Of a stretch of DNA of 64,000 bases, positions 18,920 to 28,182 are shown piece by piece. Both the position numbers and the translations under genes were made by a program. Location: positions 62,001 to 126,000 of the forward strand of contig NZ_BAEN01000038.1 in the NCBI RefSeq assembly GCF_000314975.1. Direction: 5' to 3'. Each line of letters starts with the position of its first letter. The stretch's first letter is position 1. The notes under the pieces were generated by a model. It was given only the letters and a program-made list of their open reading frames with translations, had not been told where the DNA came from and did not search any database. The DNA comes from Aliiglaciecola lipolytica E3 (GTDB lineage: Bacteria; Pseudomonadota; Gammaproteobacteria; Enterobacterales; Alteromonadaceae).

Positions 18920-20566
18920 GTGGAACGTGAATCAATGGAGTTTGATGTTGTAGTTGTTGGAGCTGGACCAGCAGGACTCTCAACTGCGTGTAAAATTATG
19001 CAATTGGCCAAACAAAAAGACCAAGAATTAATGGTATGCGTTGTTGAAAAAGGCTCTGAAGTTGGAGCACATATCCTATCTGGAGCAGTTTTTGAAACGC
19101 GTGCGCTGGACGAACTTTTTCCAGATTGGCAGGAACTAGGTGCGCCTTTAACCACAAAGGTTACTGAGGATCATATCTATTACCTTAGAAACCAGGAGTC
19201 AGGATCTAAATTACCTAATTTGCTCACCCCAAAAACCATGCATAATCAGGGAAATTATATTGTCAGTATGGGAAATGTCTGCCGTTGGTTAGCAGATCAA
19301 GCAGAACAACTTGGTGTAGAGGTTTTTCCAGGATTTGCAGCATCCGATGTAATCTACAATGAAGATGGTAGTGTCGGTGGCATCATTACCGGTGACATGG
19401 GCATTAGTGAAACTGGAGAGCATAAAGACGGTTATATGCCAGGCATGGAATTGCGGGCTAAATACACGGTTTTTGCTGAAGGTTGCCGTGGGCACTTAGG
19501 TAAACAACTCATAGCTAAATTCAATCTTGATGAAGGTAAAGCCCCGCAACACTATGGCATTGGATTCAAAGAGATTTGGGATATAGACCCAAGTAAACAC
19601 CAAGAGGGATTAGTAGTACACACAGCAGGTTGGCCGCTAAATAAAGAAACGGGTGGCAGCTATCTTTATCATGCTGAAAACAATCAAGTGTTGGTAGGGA
19701 TTATTATCGATCTCAACTACGAAAACCCTCATTTGAGTCCTTTTGACGAATTTCAAAGAGTTAAACAGCATCCGGTATTAAAACAGTACTTAGAAGGTGG
19801 CAAGCGCGTTTCATATGGTGCTAGAGCAATCGCTAAAGGTGGTTATAACTCATTGCCTAAAATGACCTTCCCTGGTGGTCTTTTAGTTGGTTGTGATGCA
19901 GGCACCTTAAACTTTGCCAAAATTAAAGGAAATCATACTGCAATGAAGTCCGGTATACTGGCCGCTGAAACGATTGTCGATGCAATCAGTCAAGACAAAG
20001 TTGGTCAAGACCTTACTGAATATACCGAAAAATTTGAGCAATCTTGGTTATACAAAGAACTTTATAGTGCTAAAAACTTTGGTGCAGCATTACATAAGTT
20101 CGGTACTTTTTGGGGCGGAGCTTATAATACGTTTGAACAAAACATTCTGGCAGGTAAAGCACTATTTAATCTAGAAGATAACAGCAAAGACTACGAATCC
20201 ACAGGCTTAGCTAGCGACTTTACTAAGATTGATTACCCCAAACCTGACGGCGTCATTAGTTTTGATAAATTGTCTTCAGTATTTTTATCAAATACTAATC
20301 ATGAAGAAGATCAACCCTGTCATTTGCGTTTAAAAGATCCCTCCATCCCAATTGCCATTAATTTACCTAAATATGATGAGCCAGCTCAGCGTTATTGTCC
20401 TGCTGGCGTTTATGAAGTCGTGACATCTGATGTGGGAGAGAAGAAGTTTCAAATTAATGCACAAAACTGCGTCCATTGTAAAACCTGTGATATAAAAGAT
20501 CCCTCACAGAACATTGTATGGGTAACACCTGAGGGGGCTGGCGGACCCAATTACCCTAATATGTAA
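18920..20566 (+). CDS. Electron transfer flavoprotein-ubiquinone oxidoreductase (ETF-QO)
   Basis: ETF-QO oxidises reduced ETF and reduces ubiquinone at the inner membrane, linking fatty acid and amino acid oxidation to respiration. The 548 residues fit the bacterial family. The N-terminus has the FAD motif VVVGAGPAGLSTACK, and the middle has the conserved GGYNSLPKMTFPGG and GCDAGTLNFAKIKGNHTAMK (read in two parts). The C-terminal 4Fe-4S cluster is held by Cys493, Cys517, Cys520 and Cys523 (CVHCKTCDIKDP). The start is GTG at 18920 with AAGGGGG 7 nt upstream, and the resulting ERESMEFD N-terminus is typical of this family in gammaproteobacteria. It is divergent from etfBA. Confidence 0.97.
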   Translation: MERESMEFDVVVVGAGPAGLSTACKIMQLAKQKDQELMVCVVEKGSEVGAHILSGAVFETRALDELFPDWQELGAPLTTKVTEDHIYYLRNQESGSKLPNLLTPKTMHNQGNYIVSMGNVCRWLADQAEQLGVEVFPGFAASDVIYNEDGSVGGIITGDMGISETGEHKDGYMPGMELRAKYTVFAEGCRGHLGKQLIAKFNLDEGKAPQHYGIGFKEIWDIDPSKHQEGLVVHTAGWPLNKETGGSYLYHAENNQVLVGIIIDLNYENPHLSPFDEFQRVKQHPVLKQYLEGGKRVSYGARAIAKGGYNSLPKMTFPGGLLVGCDAGTLNFAKIKGNHTAMKSGILAAETIVDAISQDKVGQDLTEYTEKFEQSWLYKELYSAKNFGAALHKFGTFWGGAYNTFEQNILAGKALFNLEDNSKDYESTGLASDFTKIDYPKPDGVISFDKLSSVFLSNTNHEEDQPCHLRLKDPSIPIAINLPKYDEPAQRYCPAGVYEVVTSDVGEKKFQINAQNCVHCKTCDIKDPSQNIVWVTPEGAGGPNYPNM

Positions 20567-20580
20567 TATCTATACAAGTC

Positions 20581-20609
20581 ATAGCTGGACTTTGATAAAG
20601 TCCAGCTAT
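20581..20609 (+). terminator. Rho-independent terminator after ETF-QO
   Basis: A 13-bp perfect stem ATAGCTGGACTTT / AAAGTCCAGCTAT with a 3-nt loop starts 15 nt after the stop. The following tract (ATTTATTTC) is T-rich but interrupted. Confidence 0.75.
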
Positions 20610-20658
20610 ATTTATTTCTACCAATGACTTGTTTAAATTAACATCTATCCCTATTTAC

Positions 20659-21444
20659 ATGACTATGCATTCAATTAATTATCATCTAAGCAGCAATCTT
20701 GCTGAAAAACCCTATATTGTGCTACTACACGGTTTATTTGGCAGTTTAGATAACCTGTCAATGGTTAGAAAGGCGTTAGAGTCGACATACAATGTGTTAA
20801 GCATAGATTTACCTGATCACGGTAAGTCGGCATTTACAGAGAAATTTTCTTTTCATTCATATGCGCAGAAAATCGTCGAACTGTTGACTGATTTAGACAT
20901 TCAGAAAGTGGCTATATTAGGGCACTCGTTAGGTGGCAAAATCGCCATGACAATCGCGCTTAATTTTCCTAATTTAGTAGAAAAATTGATAGTCGCTGAT
21001 ATAGCACCTGTCAGTTACACTCCTCGACACCAAAACGTATTCAAAGCACTTAATGCGGTAAATTTACCGCATTTAACCTCAAGAACTGAAGCTGACAAAA
21101 CCATGTCTGCATATTTGCATGAAGCCGGAGTGAGCCAATTTTTATTAAAAAGCCTAAAACAAACAGATGGTCAGTGGCGTTGGGACTTTAATCTGGCATT
21201 ATTGGAACGAGATTATGCTGAACTGTCTAAATCCATTGCATGTGATACCAGTTCTAAAATACCCGTGTTGTTTATTAAGGGCGGGTTATCTGATTATATT
21301 CTACCGGAGCATAAGCAGGTAATAAGTAAACTATTCCCTAATAGCAGTGCAAAAGTAATCGGCTCCGCTGGTCATTGGTTACACGCCCAGAAACCACAAA
21401 TATTTAATCGATTGGTCGTTGAATTTTTACAAAAAGACGCATGA
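20659..21444 (+). CDS. Alpha/beta hydrolase, YbfF-like esterase
   Basis: This is a cytosolic alpha/beta hydrolase of about 261 residues that resembles E. coli YbfF, an acyl-CoA/ester hydrolase. It has the oxyanion segment VLLHGLFGSLDNL, IDLPDHGKS after strand five, the nucleophile elbow GHSLGGK, and a late GSAGHWLHAQKP with the catalytic histidine. The family usually lies near seqA/fldA/fur in enterobacteria, and here fldA and fur follow within 4 kb. The longest frame begins with TTG at 20629. I prefer the ATG at 20659 (or 20665), as the family N-terminus is short. No strong ribosome site is present at either. Confidence 0.88.
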   Translation: MTMHSINYHLSSNLAEKPYIVLLHGLFGSLDNLSMVRKALESTYNVLSIDLPDHGKSAFTEKFSFHSYAQKIVELLTDLDIQKVAILGHSLGGKIAMTIALNFPNLVEKLIVADIAPVSYTPRHQNVFKALNAVNLPHLTSRTEADKTMSAYLHEAGVSQFLLKSLKQTDGQWRWDFNLALLERDYAELSKSIACDTSSKIPVLFIKGGLSDYILPEHKQVISKLFPNSSAKVIGSAGHWLHAQKPQIFNRLVVEFLQKDA

Positions 21445-21510
21445 GGGTAATTCGCTTGCGTCGCATTGTGTGATATATTCTGCGCGTTTTTTTATTCTAA
21501 AGGTTTTGCG

Positions 21511-21729
21511 ATGCTAAATGAATATTATGAGCAAATTGAAGCAATCGTGTTAAACCTCACGCTGGTCGCATTATTTGCACTCATGGGGTATGCGATTCAC
21601 GATGTTTTAAAAAAGAATGATGTACCCTTTATAGGTAGAGCAGTTGTATATCTTGTTTTATTTTTAGGTGCAGCCGGTTTTATTGCAAAAGGTTTGATTC
21701 AGGTCTTTTGGCAAAACAATGGCGTTTAA
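21511..21729 (+). CDS. DUF2788 small membrane protein
   Basis: This is a 72-residue inner-membrane protein with two hydrophobic helices (about residues 12-30 and 44-64) separated by a charged turn containing VLKKNDVPFIGR. It matches the DUF2788 family, which is found next to flavodoxin in many Alteromonadales and related groups. An in-frame ATG at 21466 would add 15 residues, but AAGG 7 nt before the ATG at 21511, together with the family N-terminus MLNEYYEQIE, supports the shorter form. It is followed by fldA after 40 nt. Function is unknown. Confidence 0.8.
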   Translation: MLNEYYEQIEAIVLNLTLVALFALMGYAIHDVLKKNDVPFIGRAVVYLVLFLGAAGFIAKGLIQVFWQNNGV

Positions 21730-21769
21730 TATTATTAAACCCAAATCAGTTAAGTAAAGGAAAGTTTGA

Positions 21770-22294
21770 ATGGCAAGTGTAGGTTTATTTTTTGGAAGTG
21801 ATACTGGCAATACAGAACACGTTGCGAAAATGATCCAAAAAGAACTGGGTAAAAACCTGATTGACGTCTTTGATATTGCAAAAAGCAGCAAAGAAAGCAT
21901 TGCCGAATTTGATCTATTATTGTTCGGTATCCCTACTTGGTACTACGGAGAAGCCCAATGTGATTGGGACGATTTTTTCCCTGAATTAGAGGAAATTGAT
22001 TTCACCGATAAACTAGTAGCGATTTTTGGTTGTGGAGACCAAGAAGATTATGCTGAATATTTCCTCGATGCTATGGGTATGATCAGAGATATAGTCGAAG
22101 CTAGAGGTGCTATTTTAGTCGGTCAATGGCCTTGTGAAGGTTATGATTTTGAAGCATCTAAAGGCATGGCAGACGATGAACACTTTGTAGGACTGGGTAT
22201 TGACGAAGACCGTCAACCTGAGTTGACCGAACAAAGAGTAAAAGATTGGTGTAAACAGATACACGAAGAGCTATGTCTCGCTGAATTGGCCTAA
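21770..22294 (+). CDS. fldA: Flavodoxin FldA (long-chain)
   Basis: FldA is an FMN electron carrier of 174 residues that serves reductive enzymes such as IspG/H, BioB and MetH activation, and substitutes for ferredoxin under iron limitation. The phosphate-binding loop GSDTGNTEHVAK near the N-terminus, the 50s-loop region PTWYYGEAQCDWDDF, and the 90s-loop segment GCGDQEDYAEYF are all visible. It has the long-chain insertion. The neighbours DUF2788 and, beyond a chemoreceptor, fur agree with the order in related genomes, and Fur control would be expected. AAAGG lies about 8 nt before the ATG. Confidence 0.97.
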   Translation: MASVGLFFGSDTGNTEHVAKMIQKELGKNLIDVFDIAKSSKESIAEFDLLLFGIPTWYYGEAQCDWDDFFPELEEIDFTDKLVAIFGCGDQEDYAEYFLDAMGMIRDIVEARGAILVGQWPCEGYDFEASKGMADDEHFVGLGIDEDRQPELTEQRVKDWCKQIHEELCLAELA

Positions 22295-22323
22295 TTAATT
22301 ATTGCCATACGGATTTAAATTAA

Positions 22324-22383
22324 AAGCGCTTGTTTGGATATCTACTTGCTAGGAATTTCAATTCAAGCGCTTGATTTAAAGTT
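22324..22383. repeat. Two copies of the AAGCGCTT palindrome, 51 bp apart
   Basis: AAGCGCTT at 22324-22331 and CAAGCGCTTG at 22374-22383 (inside the 12-bp palindrome TCAAGCGCTTGA) lie in the gap between the convergent fldA and chemoreceptor genes. They can pair as a long hairpin or act as two separate protein-binding sites. No T-tract follows, so it is not a clear terminator. Confidence 0.45.
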
Positions 22384-22410
22384 TGATTATTCTTAATTTC
22401 AGCTATCGTC

Positions 22411-24420
22411 TTACAATTTAAAACGCGTCACTGCTTTACGCATTTCGATCATCAAATTGTTCAACTCTTGATTTGCCTCTGTAGAAGCATAAGTCGTTTG
22501 TGCACTTTGTTCTGCAAGTTCTGCTGTATTACTAAGTTTGTTGGCAATTTTTTCAAATAAAGAATCTTGTTCCAACGTAACACTCACTATGTCTTGATTC
22601 ATTTTTCGTAAACTATCAATAGTTTCATTTATTTCTGATACTTGCTGAGTTACATCAAAGATTTGACCTTCACTTTGTTTGGCATACTCACTTCCAATAC
22701 TAATTGCTTTCACAGCTTGCTCAGCGTCTGCCTGAAGGCTTGCAATCATAGATTCAATTTCTTCGGTTGAGTTTTGCGTACGATTAGCTAACGTACGTAC
22801 TTCGTCGGCAACCACAGCAAATCCCCTTCCCTGTTCACCAGCCCGTGCAGCTTCGATTGCAGCATTCAGAGCCAGTAAATTTGTTTGTTCTGCAATGGTT
22901 TTAATAACATCCAAAATGCTACCAATTTTCTTACTGTTTTCGTCTAATCGATGAATAACAGCCGAAGATTGCTCAGCTTGTTGAGTTTGTTCGGATATTT
23001 GAGCATGGGTGTCAGTGACGAGTTTGCTCACATTAGCACTTTGCATACTAACTTCTTGCAGTTTCTGCATACCAAATTGAATTTGTTCAGTGTTATTCTT
23101 GCTAGCTTGACGAATAGTATTGGTATCAGTCGCTGTAGAGTTTAATTGTTGTTTTTGCTGCTCTACCTGAACCAGTGTTTGCTCACCTAAATTTGCGCTG
23201 GTTTTGGTGGCTTTTTCTAAAGCCGCTTCCTGCACTAAAATTTGACTCACTACAGAATGCAAACTTTCAGTGAGTTCATTTACATTAGAAGCTAACACTG
23301 CAAATTCATCTTCATTAGTAGAATAGGCTTTATGGGTTAAATCGCCGCTACTTATTATTGATAAACTGCGGTTTATACGAGCCAATGGGGCGGCAATGCT
23401 ACGAGCTGCAATAATACCTAAAATGATGGCTGCCGCTACAGCAAAAACGAGTAAAACAAGACCTTTAATTATATTAGAATTAACCGTATCGATAATTGCG
23501 TTTTGCCCCACCAGCGTATCTTCATTAACTTGCGAAAAGACCGCGGTGAAATTGAGTTTCGCAGTATCTAACTTTTCATTTGCAAGTTGGTAATATTGTT
23601 TAGATTGTGATTTCAGTTCTATCTTCTGAGTCTGCTTTGAAAATAAACCTGGATCTTGAGTAAATGCGTTTTGTAGTTTTTGAAATTGCGCATTCAGCGA
23701 TTCAACATACCCTTGCGTATCGATGGTTTCTGAAAGTCGATTTATATAATCAATATCAACCTGTACATTACTAAGTGTAAATTCAATATCGCCTCTGATG
23801 GTTTCACTCAGTTCACTGTTATTTGCTGTGGTATATTCTTTAATAGAGTTAAATAGAGGTGTAATTTTATTGTCCGCATTAATCGCAGTACCAATTAACA
23901 CCTCAAGATTAGGATCATCACCTTCTAAAAATGTAAGGTCGCCCAACAAAGCACTGGTTTCATCGGTCATTGCTAACAAATCAGCAGCAATTTGACTGAT
24001 TTCCGCAGTTAGCGCCAGTTGCTTTAAACGCGCCTGATACATTTGATTTGATTGGTCTATATAAGCAAGTGAATCGTCAGCACCTTGTTGGTAAGCGCTA
24101 TTTGATTTTCCAATTATGCTACTGAGACTATTTAAGGTCTGTATAAATTCTGAAGACAATGCATCAAAAGTCTGCTGGTTATCATCTAAAGCCGACAAGG
24201 ATTCTTCAAAATAGCCATTGGTAGAAACGGTTCCTAAAGAAAGTATACCTGTCTGAATTTGCAACATTTTTGCCTGAACAGGCATTTTTTGTTGAACGAC
24301 GGTATTAGCGGAATCTCGAATGTCTGCTAGACCAAAATAAGACACGACATTAGTGGCAACTATCACACAACCAAACAACGCAAAGCCTGCAATAATTTTA
24401 CCGACCACATTTAAATTCAT
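22411..24420 (-). CDS. Methyl-accepting chemotaxis protein
   Basis: This is a 669-residue transmembrane chemoreceptor. A first membrane helix lies at about residues 6-28, followed by a long periplasmic region of about 290 residues that is predicted helical, a second helix ([18 protein letters not shown]), a HAMP linker, and the cytoplasmic signalling domain with the hairpin tip [20 protein letters not shown] and [15 protein letters not shown]. The size and helical look of the sensory region fit the helical bimodular type, but this is inference. A TTG start at 24441 is possible. The ATG at 24420 with AGGA 7 nt upstream is better. It sits alone between fldA and fur with no chemotaxis genes nearby. 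Confidence 0.93.
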   Translation of the reverse strand: MNLNVVGKIIAGFALFGCVIVATNVVSYFGLADIRDSANTVVQQKMPVQAKMLQIQTGILSLGTVSTNGYFEESLSALDDNQQTFDALSSEFIQTLNSLSSIIGKSNSAYQQGADDSLAYIDQSNQMYQARLKQLALTAEISQIAADLLAMTDETSALLGDLTFLEGDDPNLEVLIGTAINADNKITPLFNSIKEYTTANNSELSETIRGDIEFTLSNVQVDIDYINRLSETIDTQGYVESLNAQFQKLQNAFTQDPGLFSKQTQKIELKSQSKQYYQLANEKLDTAKLNFTAVFSQVNEDTLVGQNAIIDTVNSNIIKGLVLLVFAVAAAIILGIIAARSIAAPLARINRSLSIISSGDLTHKAYSTNEDEFAVLASNVNELTESLHSVVSQILVQEAALEKATKTSANLGEQTLVQVEQQKQQLNSTATDTNTIRQASKNNTEQIQFGMQKLQEVSMQSANVSKLVTDTHAQISEQTQQAEQSSAVIHRLDENSKKIGSILDVIKTIAEQTNLLALNAAIEAARAGEQGRGFAVVADEVRTLANRTQNSTEEIESMIASLQADAEQAVKAISIGSEYAKQSEGQIFDVTQQVSEINETIDSLRKMNQDIVSVTLEQDSLFEKIANKLSNTAELAEQSAQTTYASTEANQELNNLMIEMRKAVTRFKL

Positions 24421-24647
24421 AACAAATCCTGAAGTTAACAACTTGTTATATCGTCAGATATAACAAAATATTGAGGAAATTCAAAGAATTCCAGCACTTT
24501 CACGCTTCAGTATAGAACAAATTTGTAACTTTAAACGATATCACGTTAATTTTAGGTTAAATGTACACAAAGTATACTTAACAAATGCATTTTTAATTCA
24601 AATCAGTATTTTTTGTCTGGATTAATGTTTAGATTGCCCACTATCCC

Positions 24648-24675
24648 TTTCATATTTCAATTACTTCCCTATAAT
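24648..24675 (+). promoter_or_regulatory. Candidate sigma-70 promoter of fur
   Basis: TATAAT at 24670-24675 is a perfect -10 box, with TTTCAT as a weak -35 box after a 16-nt spacer. The ATG follows 30 nt downstream. No clear Fur box was found overlapping it. Confidence 0.45.
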
Positions 24676-24705
24676 GAACGCACCAATTAGTTCTTAGAAA
24701 TACAG

Positions 24706-25137
24706 ATGGATCAAAATAAAGAGTTAAAAAAAGCTGGGCTTAAAATAACTTTACCACGACTTAAAATTCTGGAAGTTTTGCAAGAGCCTGCAAATCAGCA
24801 TATTAGTGCAGAAGACGTTTATAAGTTACTCATTGAACAAGGCGAAGAAATAGGCTTGGCTACTGTTTATCGAGTTTTAAACCAGTTTGATGATGCTGGA
24901 ATTTTAAATAGACACCACTTTGAGGGTGGAAAGTCAGTATTTGAAATTAGTCATAAAAAACACCACGATCACTTAGTTTGTTTGAAGTGTGGAAAGGTAA
25001 TTGAGTTTGAAGATCCTGTTATTGAAAGGCGTCAAGATGAAGTCGCAACCCAAAATAACATGAAATTAACACACCACAGTTTGTACCTTTACGGTGAATG
25101 TACAGATGGCAACTGTGATGAAGATTTGGACGCTTAA
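24706..25137 (+). CDS. fur: Ferric uptake regulator Fur
   Basis: Fur is the iron-responsive repressor, a cytosolic homodimer that uses Fe(II) as corepressor. The 143 residues match the family. The N-terminal winged helix holds LKITLPRLKILEVLQ and the recognition helix GLATVYRVLNQF. The C-terminal half holds the metal site with His86-His87-Asp88-His89 and the structural zinc pair Cys92-x2-Cys95 (CLKC), plus a second CTDGNC pair close to the C-terminus. It is convergent with alr across a 21-nt gap. The hairpin at 25126-25157 contains its stop codon. Confidence 0.98.
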   Translation: MDQNKELKKAGLKITLPRLKILEVLQEPANQHISAEDVYKLLIEQGEEIGLATVYRVLNQFDDAGILNRHHFEGGKSVFEISHKKHHDHLVCLKCGKVIEFEDPVIERRQDEVATQNNMKLTHHSLYLYGECTDGNCDEDLDA

Positions 25138-25157
25138 ATTTATATTTAAGCATCCAA
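25126..25157. terminator. Hairpin spanning the fur stop, possible terminator
   Basis: TTGGACGCTTAAAT and ATTTAAGCATCCAA form a 14-bp stem with one mismatch and a TTAT loop between the convergent fur and alr genes. It has no T-tract on either side, so termination strength is doubtful. It may equally protect the mRNA 3' ends. Confidence 0.4.
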
Positions 25158-25158
25158 A

Positions 25159-26259
25159 TTACAAACTAATAATCCTGCGACGTGTTCTTTTAGGCATCCG
25201 AGTGACGAGTTCATAGCCTATCGTATTTGCCCACGTTGCTACTTCATTAGCTAATAAATTTTTCCCCCAAAGCTCTACTTCAGAGTCAATTTTAATATCT
25301 ATTAAGCCTGTGACATCAATTGTGATCATATCCATTGATACTCGGCCACAAAGTTTCGCTCGTTGGCCATTTACTAATACAGGTGTACCCAATTTTGCGT
25401 TTCGAGGATAGCCATCTCCATATCCAACGGCGACTGTTGCAACGACCGAATCCTCCTTGGCTTGCCAAGTATTTCCATATCCCACACTTTCTCCCTTTAG
25501 CACGTTGCGTAACGCAATTACTTTTGATGTAAAGGTCATGACTGGCTGTAATTGAGATTGCATTGTGTCGTCATGCATAAATGGCGAAACACCATAGAGC
25601 ATAATGCCAGGTCGGTTCCATTGACTGCGTGCAGAAGGCCAAGCACTTATTCCTGCAGAATTTGCTATGCTACAGGGCATAGCCACATCAAATTGCGTTT
25701 CAATATTTTTACGACACTGCGCAAAATGGTTTAATTGTGATTCAGTAAATGGATTATGTTGTTCATCAGCAACTGATAAATGAGTCATAAGTATTACATT
25801 ATCGACTTGCGCCGCAGCCTTTAGTTGTGAGAATACATCAACCACTTTTTCTATTGGGAAGCCAAGCCTATGCATACCCGTATCAACTTTTATCCAAACA
25901 TCAATACGCTGTTCGATGCCTAAAACATGTAACATTTGCACCTGCTCATGGTTATGCATAACCACGCTAAAGCGTTGATTTGATGCAATAATGAGTTCAT
26001 CAGCTGAAAAACATCCCTCCAGCAATAATACCGGCAGCATTATGCCCTGTTCACGTAGCTCCATTGCTTCTTCAAGGCTTGAGACAGCAAACATGGTTAC
26101 TTGTTGTTGAAGTGCTTTTGCTATTTCTATGGCACCATGCCCATAAGCATCGGCTTTTATTACAGCGACAGTTTGACTGTCTGGAGATAAAGATTGAGCA
26201 TATTGGGTATTTGCGACAAGCGCATTTAAATCAATGGTGATTTCTGTAGGGCGACTCAT
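25159..26259 (-). CDS. alr: Alanine racemase
   Basis: Alr is the PLP enzyme that interconverts L- and D-alanine for peptidoglycan synthesis. The 366 residues match the usual length. The PLP lysine is Lys35 in AVIKADAYGHG, the second catalytic base is the tyrosine of SVGYGNTW near residue 259, and KVDTGMHRLGFP and GRVSMDMITIDV are also present. It is a fold-type III barrel with a C-terminal beta domain. It lies 64 nt after a class IV aminotransferase gene on the same strand and may belong to the pxpABC operon. The ribosome site is weak. Confidence 0.97.
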   Translation of the reverse strand: MSRPTEITIDLNALVANTQYAQSLSPDSQTVAVIKADAYGHGAIEIAKALQQQVTMFAVSSLEEAMELREQGIMLPVLLLEGCFSADELIIASNQRFSVVMHNHEQVQMLHVLGIEQRIDVWIKVDTGMHRLGFPIEKVVDVFSQLKAAAQVDNVILMTHLSVADEQHNPFTESQLNHFAQCRKNIETQFDVAMPCSIANSAGISAWPSARSQWNRPGIMLYGVSPFMHDDTMQSQLQPVMTFTSKVIALRNVLKGESVGYGNTWQAKEDSVVATVAVGYGDGYPRNAKLGTPVLVNGQRAKLCGRVSMDMITIDVTGLIDIKIDSEVELWGKNLLANEVATWANTIGYELVTRMPKRTRRRIISL

Positions 26260-26323
26260 TGAGTATATTGATCCTCGGAAATAGAAAACTGGCTAACTAA
26301 CCTAAAGGTGAATTGCAAAAAAT

Positions 26324-27187
26324 TTAAAAATCAAATTTGTGTTTATTAAATAGCAAGTTAATTTGTTTATACACTTCACCTACTTTGCCATCCCCTATTT
26401 TTGCATTATCTAAGATTACAGCTGGCGCAATATTACGTGTTGAACTGGTTAGCCATAATTCGTCCGCATTTCTTGCCTCATCCAGACTAATACTTTTTTC
26501 GGTTAATCCAAAAGTGGTTTTTGCCGTTATTAGATCCATGATAATCGCTCGCGTGATACCCGGTAACAACTGCGAATCTAATGGCGGAGTATATATATGA
26601 TTATTTTTCACAATAAAAACATTACATGCTGAAGCTTCTGTTACTTGTTTTTGCTCGTTATACAGCAAGCATTCATCAACTTGTTGATTTTGGCTATTTT
26701 GATAATGAAGAACATTCCCCAACAAAGAAGTAGTTTTAATATGGCAATTACGCCATCTACGGTCTTGTTGACTGATTAAAGTTAAACCTTTACTGGCGCT
26801 ACTTAAGTAGTTTGTTGGTGGTTTTATTGGGTAACAGGTTATAAAGATAGTTGGCTGAATATTGTCGGGAAAACCATGCTGGCGTTTTTGACTGACACCA
26901 CGACTGATTTGAATATAAATAGCGAGATTGTCGCCTTTATTTAACCCCAATAACTTAGAAAGAACCGATTGCCATTTTTCTTCTGACCAATCGAAAGCGA
27001 TTCCAATCGCCTCTAATCCTGTTTGCAATCGAATTATATGCTGTTTAAAACCGATCATTCTTCGAAGATGGACCGGAATGACTTCATATATTCCATCACC
27101 AAACAAAAAACCTCGGTCCATAGGCGATATCATAGCCTCATCCTGAGGTAAAAAAGTACCATTTAAATATACTGTGGTGTCAGACAT
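26324..27187 (-). CDS. Class IV aminotransferase, probable D-amino acid aminotransferase
   Basis: This is a 287-residue fold-type IV PLP enzyme. The N-terminus VYLNGTFLPQDEAMISPMDR and GFLFGDGIYEVIPV are typical of D-alanine aminotransferase, as is the PLP lysine in IKTTSLLGNVLH, and the family segment EASACNVFIVKNN follows. D-amino acid, branched-chain and 4-amino-4-deoxychorismate enzymes share this fold. The IYEVIPV segment and the alanine racemase neighbour favour D-amino acid transamination (D-Ala plus 2-oxoglutarate giving pyruvate plus D-Glu). It starts 17 nt after pxpC, so it is likely co-transcribed with pxpABC. Confidence 0.85.
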   Translation of the reverse strand: MSDTTVYLNGTFLPQDEAMISPMDRGFLFGDGIYEVIPVHLRRMIGFKQHIIRLQTGLEAIGIAFDWSEEKWQSVLSKLLGLNKGDNLAIYIQISRGVSQKRQHGFPDNIQPTIFITCYPIKPPTNYLSSASKGLTLISQQDRRWRNCHIKTTSLLGNVLHYQNSQNQQVDECLLYNEQKQVTEASACNVFIVKNNHIYTPPLDSQLLPGITRAIIMDLITAKTTFGLTEKSISLDEARNADELWLTSSTRNIAPAVILDNAKIGDGKVGEVYKQINLLFNKHKFDF

Positions 27188-27204
27188 ATATCAGCCAAAT
27201 AAAG

Positions 27205-28182
27205 TTAATTGTTTTGTTGTATTTTACATCGAAGGTTTGCGTGCTTGATGTTATCTAACATCACTAAATTGTGTGCAGTTTGGATATCAATTGGTAAAAA
27301 GCTGACCTGACATTCAGGCGCAGCTTGAGCCAATCGGTCACAATCAATGGATAACACACTGCCTAGTTTAAAATAGCCACCTAAGGTTTGTCGATCATTG
27401 AGCATAATGATCGGTAATCCTTGCGGTGGTATTTGCACTGCCCCGCGGGTGATCCCCTCTGACAGCATAGCCTTTCGAGGAGCTTGAATTGCTTTACCTT
27501 TTAATTTGGCCGCCATTCTACTCGTATCTGAGCTAACAACATATTCATTAAGATAGAATTGTTTTATCGCCGTAGGCTGAAATTCCGCTATTTGATAACC
27601 TTCGACTAAACGCAAGACTAATTGATTAGTGCTTGTAACGCCAGCACTTGTTGGTGCTCGAGTTGGCGACTGCCTGTGGATAAATTTAGGCTGTTCATTA
27701 TTATCTGCAAACAGCGCTAGTCGATCAGTTTTTTTAAGGGGTTGACCATCTTTATGTAGCCCCCCTAACCCATCACGCGTGACCGTAGTACAACTATCAA
27801 AGACTTTGGGTACATCGAAACCTCTATTGATAGCAATGTAGCTTCTCAAACCATTGTTAGCTTTGCTAATGGTGATAACATCCCCCGCTTGCAATTCATA
27901 ATTCTGCCAAGCGTCAAAATGTTTACCATTTAATTTTACTTCCGAAGCTGCTCCCGTAATCGCCACTTCACAGCGCTCGTTCACCTGCATACTAAAACCT
28001 GTACCAATAGTCTCGATACTAGCTTCAATCTGCGCATTATTGCACAACCAATTAGCCCAAAGACAGCTGCGTTTATCTGCTGGTCCACCTGTGGTAATTC
28101 CCAATTGTTGGTAACCTAACCTACCAGAATCAACAACAATACTTTGCAGGCCGATTGCCATTATTTCAGCAAACTGACTCAT
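27205..28182 (-). CDS. pxpC: 5-oxoprolinase subunit PxpC
   Basis: PxpC is one of three subunits of the bacterial ATP-dependent 5-oxoprolinase, which opens pyroglutamate to glutamate. The 325 residues belong to the biotin-dependent carboxyltransferase-like (KipA/urea amidolyase) family. The N-terminal SIVVDSGRLGYQQLGITTGG and PADKRSCLWANWL, and the later GLPIIMLNDRQTLGGYFK (read in parts), are hallmarks. The gene overlaps pxpB by 4 nt and is followed closely by the aminotransferase. Older annotation calls it allophanate hydrolase subunit 2. The full pxpABC set here supports oxoprolinase. Confidence 0.93.
   Translation of the reverse strand: MSQFAEIMAIGLQSIVVDSGRLGYQQLGITTGGPADKRSCLWANWLCNNAQIEASIETIGTGFSMQVNERCEVAITGAASEVKLNGKHFDAWQNYELQAGDVITISKANNGLRSYIAINRGFDVPKVFDSCTTVTRDGLGGLHKDGQPLKKTDRLALFADNNEQPKFIHRQSPTRAPTSAGVTSTNQLVLRLVEGYQIAEFQPTAIKQFYLNEYVVSSDTSRMAAKLKGKAIQAPRKAMLSEGITRGAVQIPPQGLPIIMLNDRQTLGGYFKLGSVLSIDCDRLAQAAPECQVSFLPIDIQTAHNLVMLDNIKHANLRCKIQQNN

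Noticed and set aside
18844-19155. 103-codon minus-strand frame overlapping the ETF-QO start
   Set aside because: It is a Ser/Thr-rich shadow frame of a secure gene and has no homology I can recognise.
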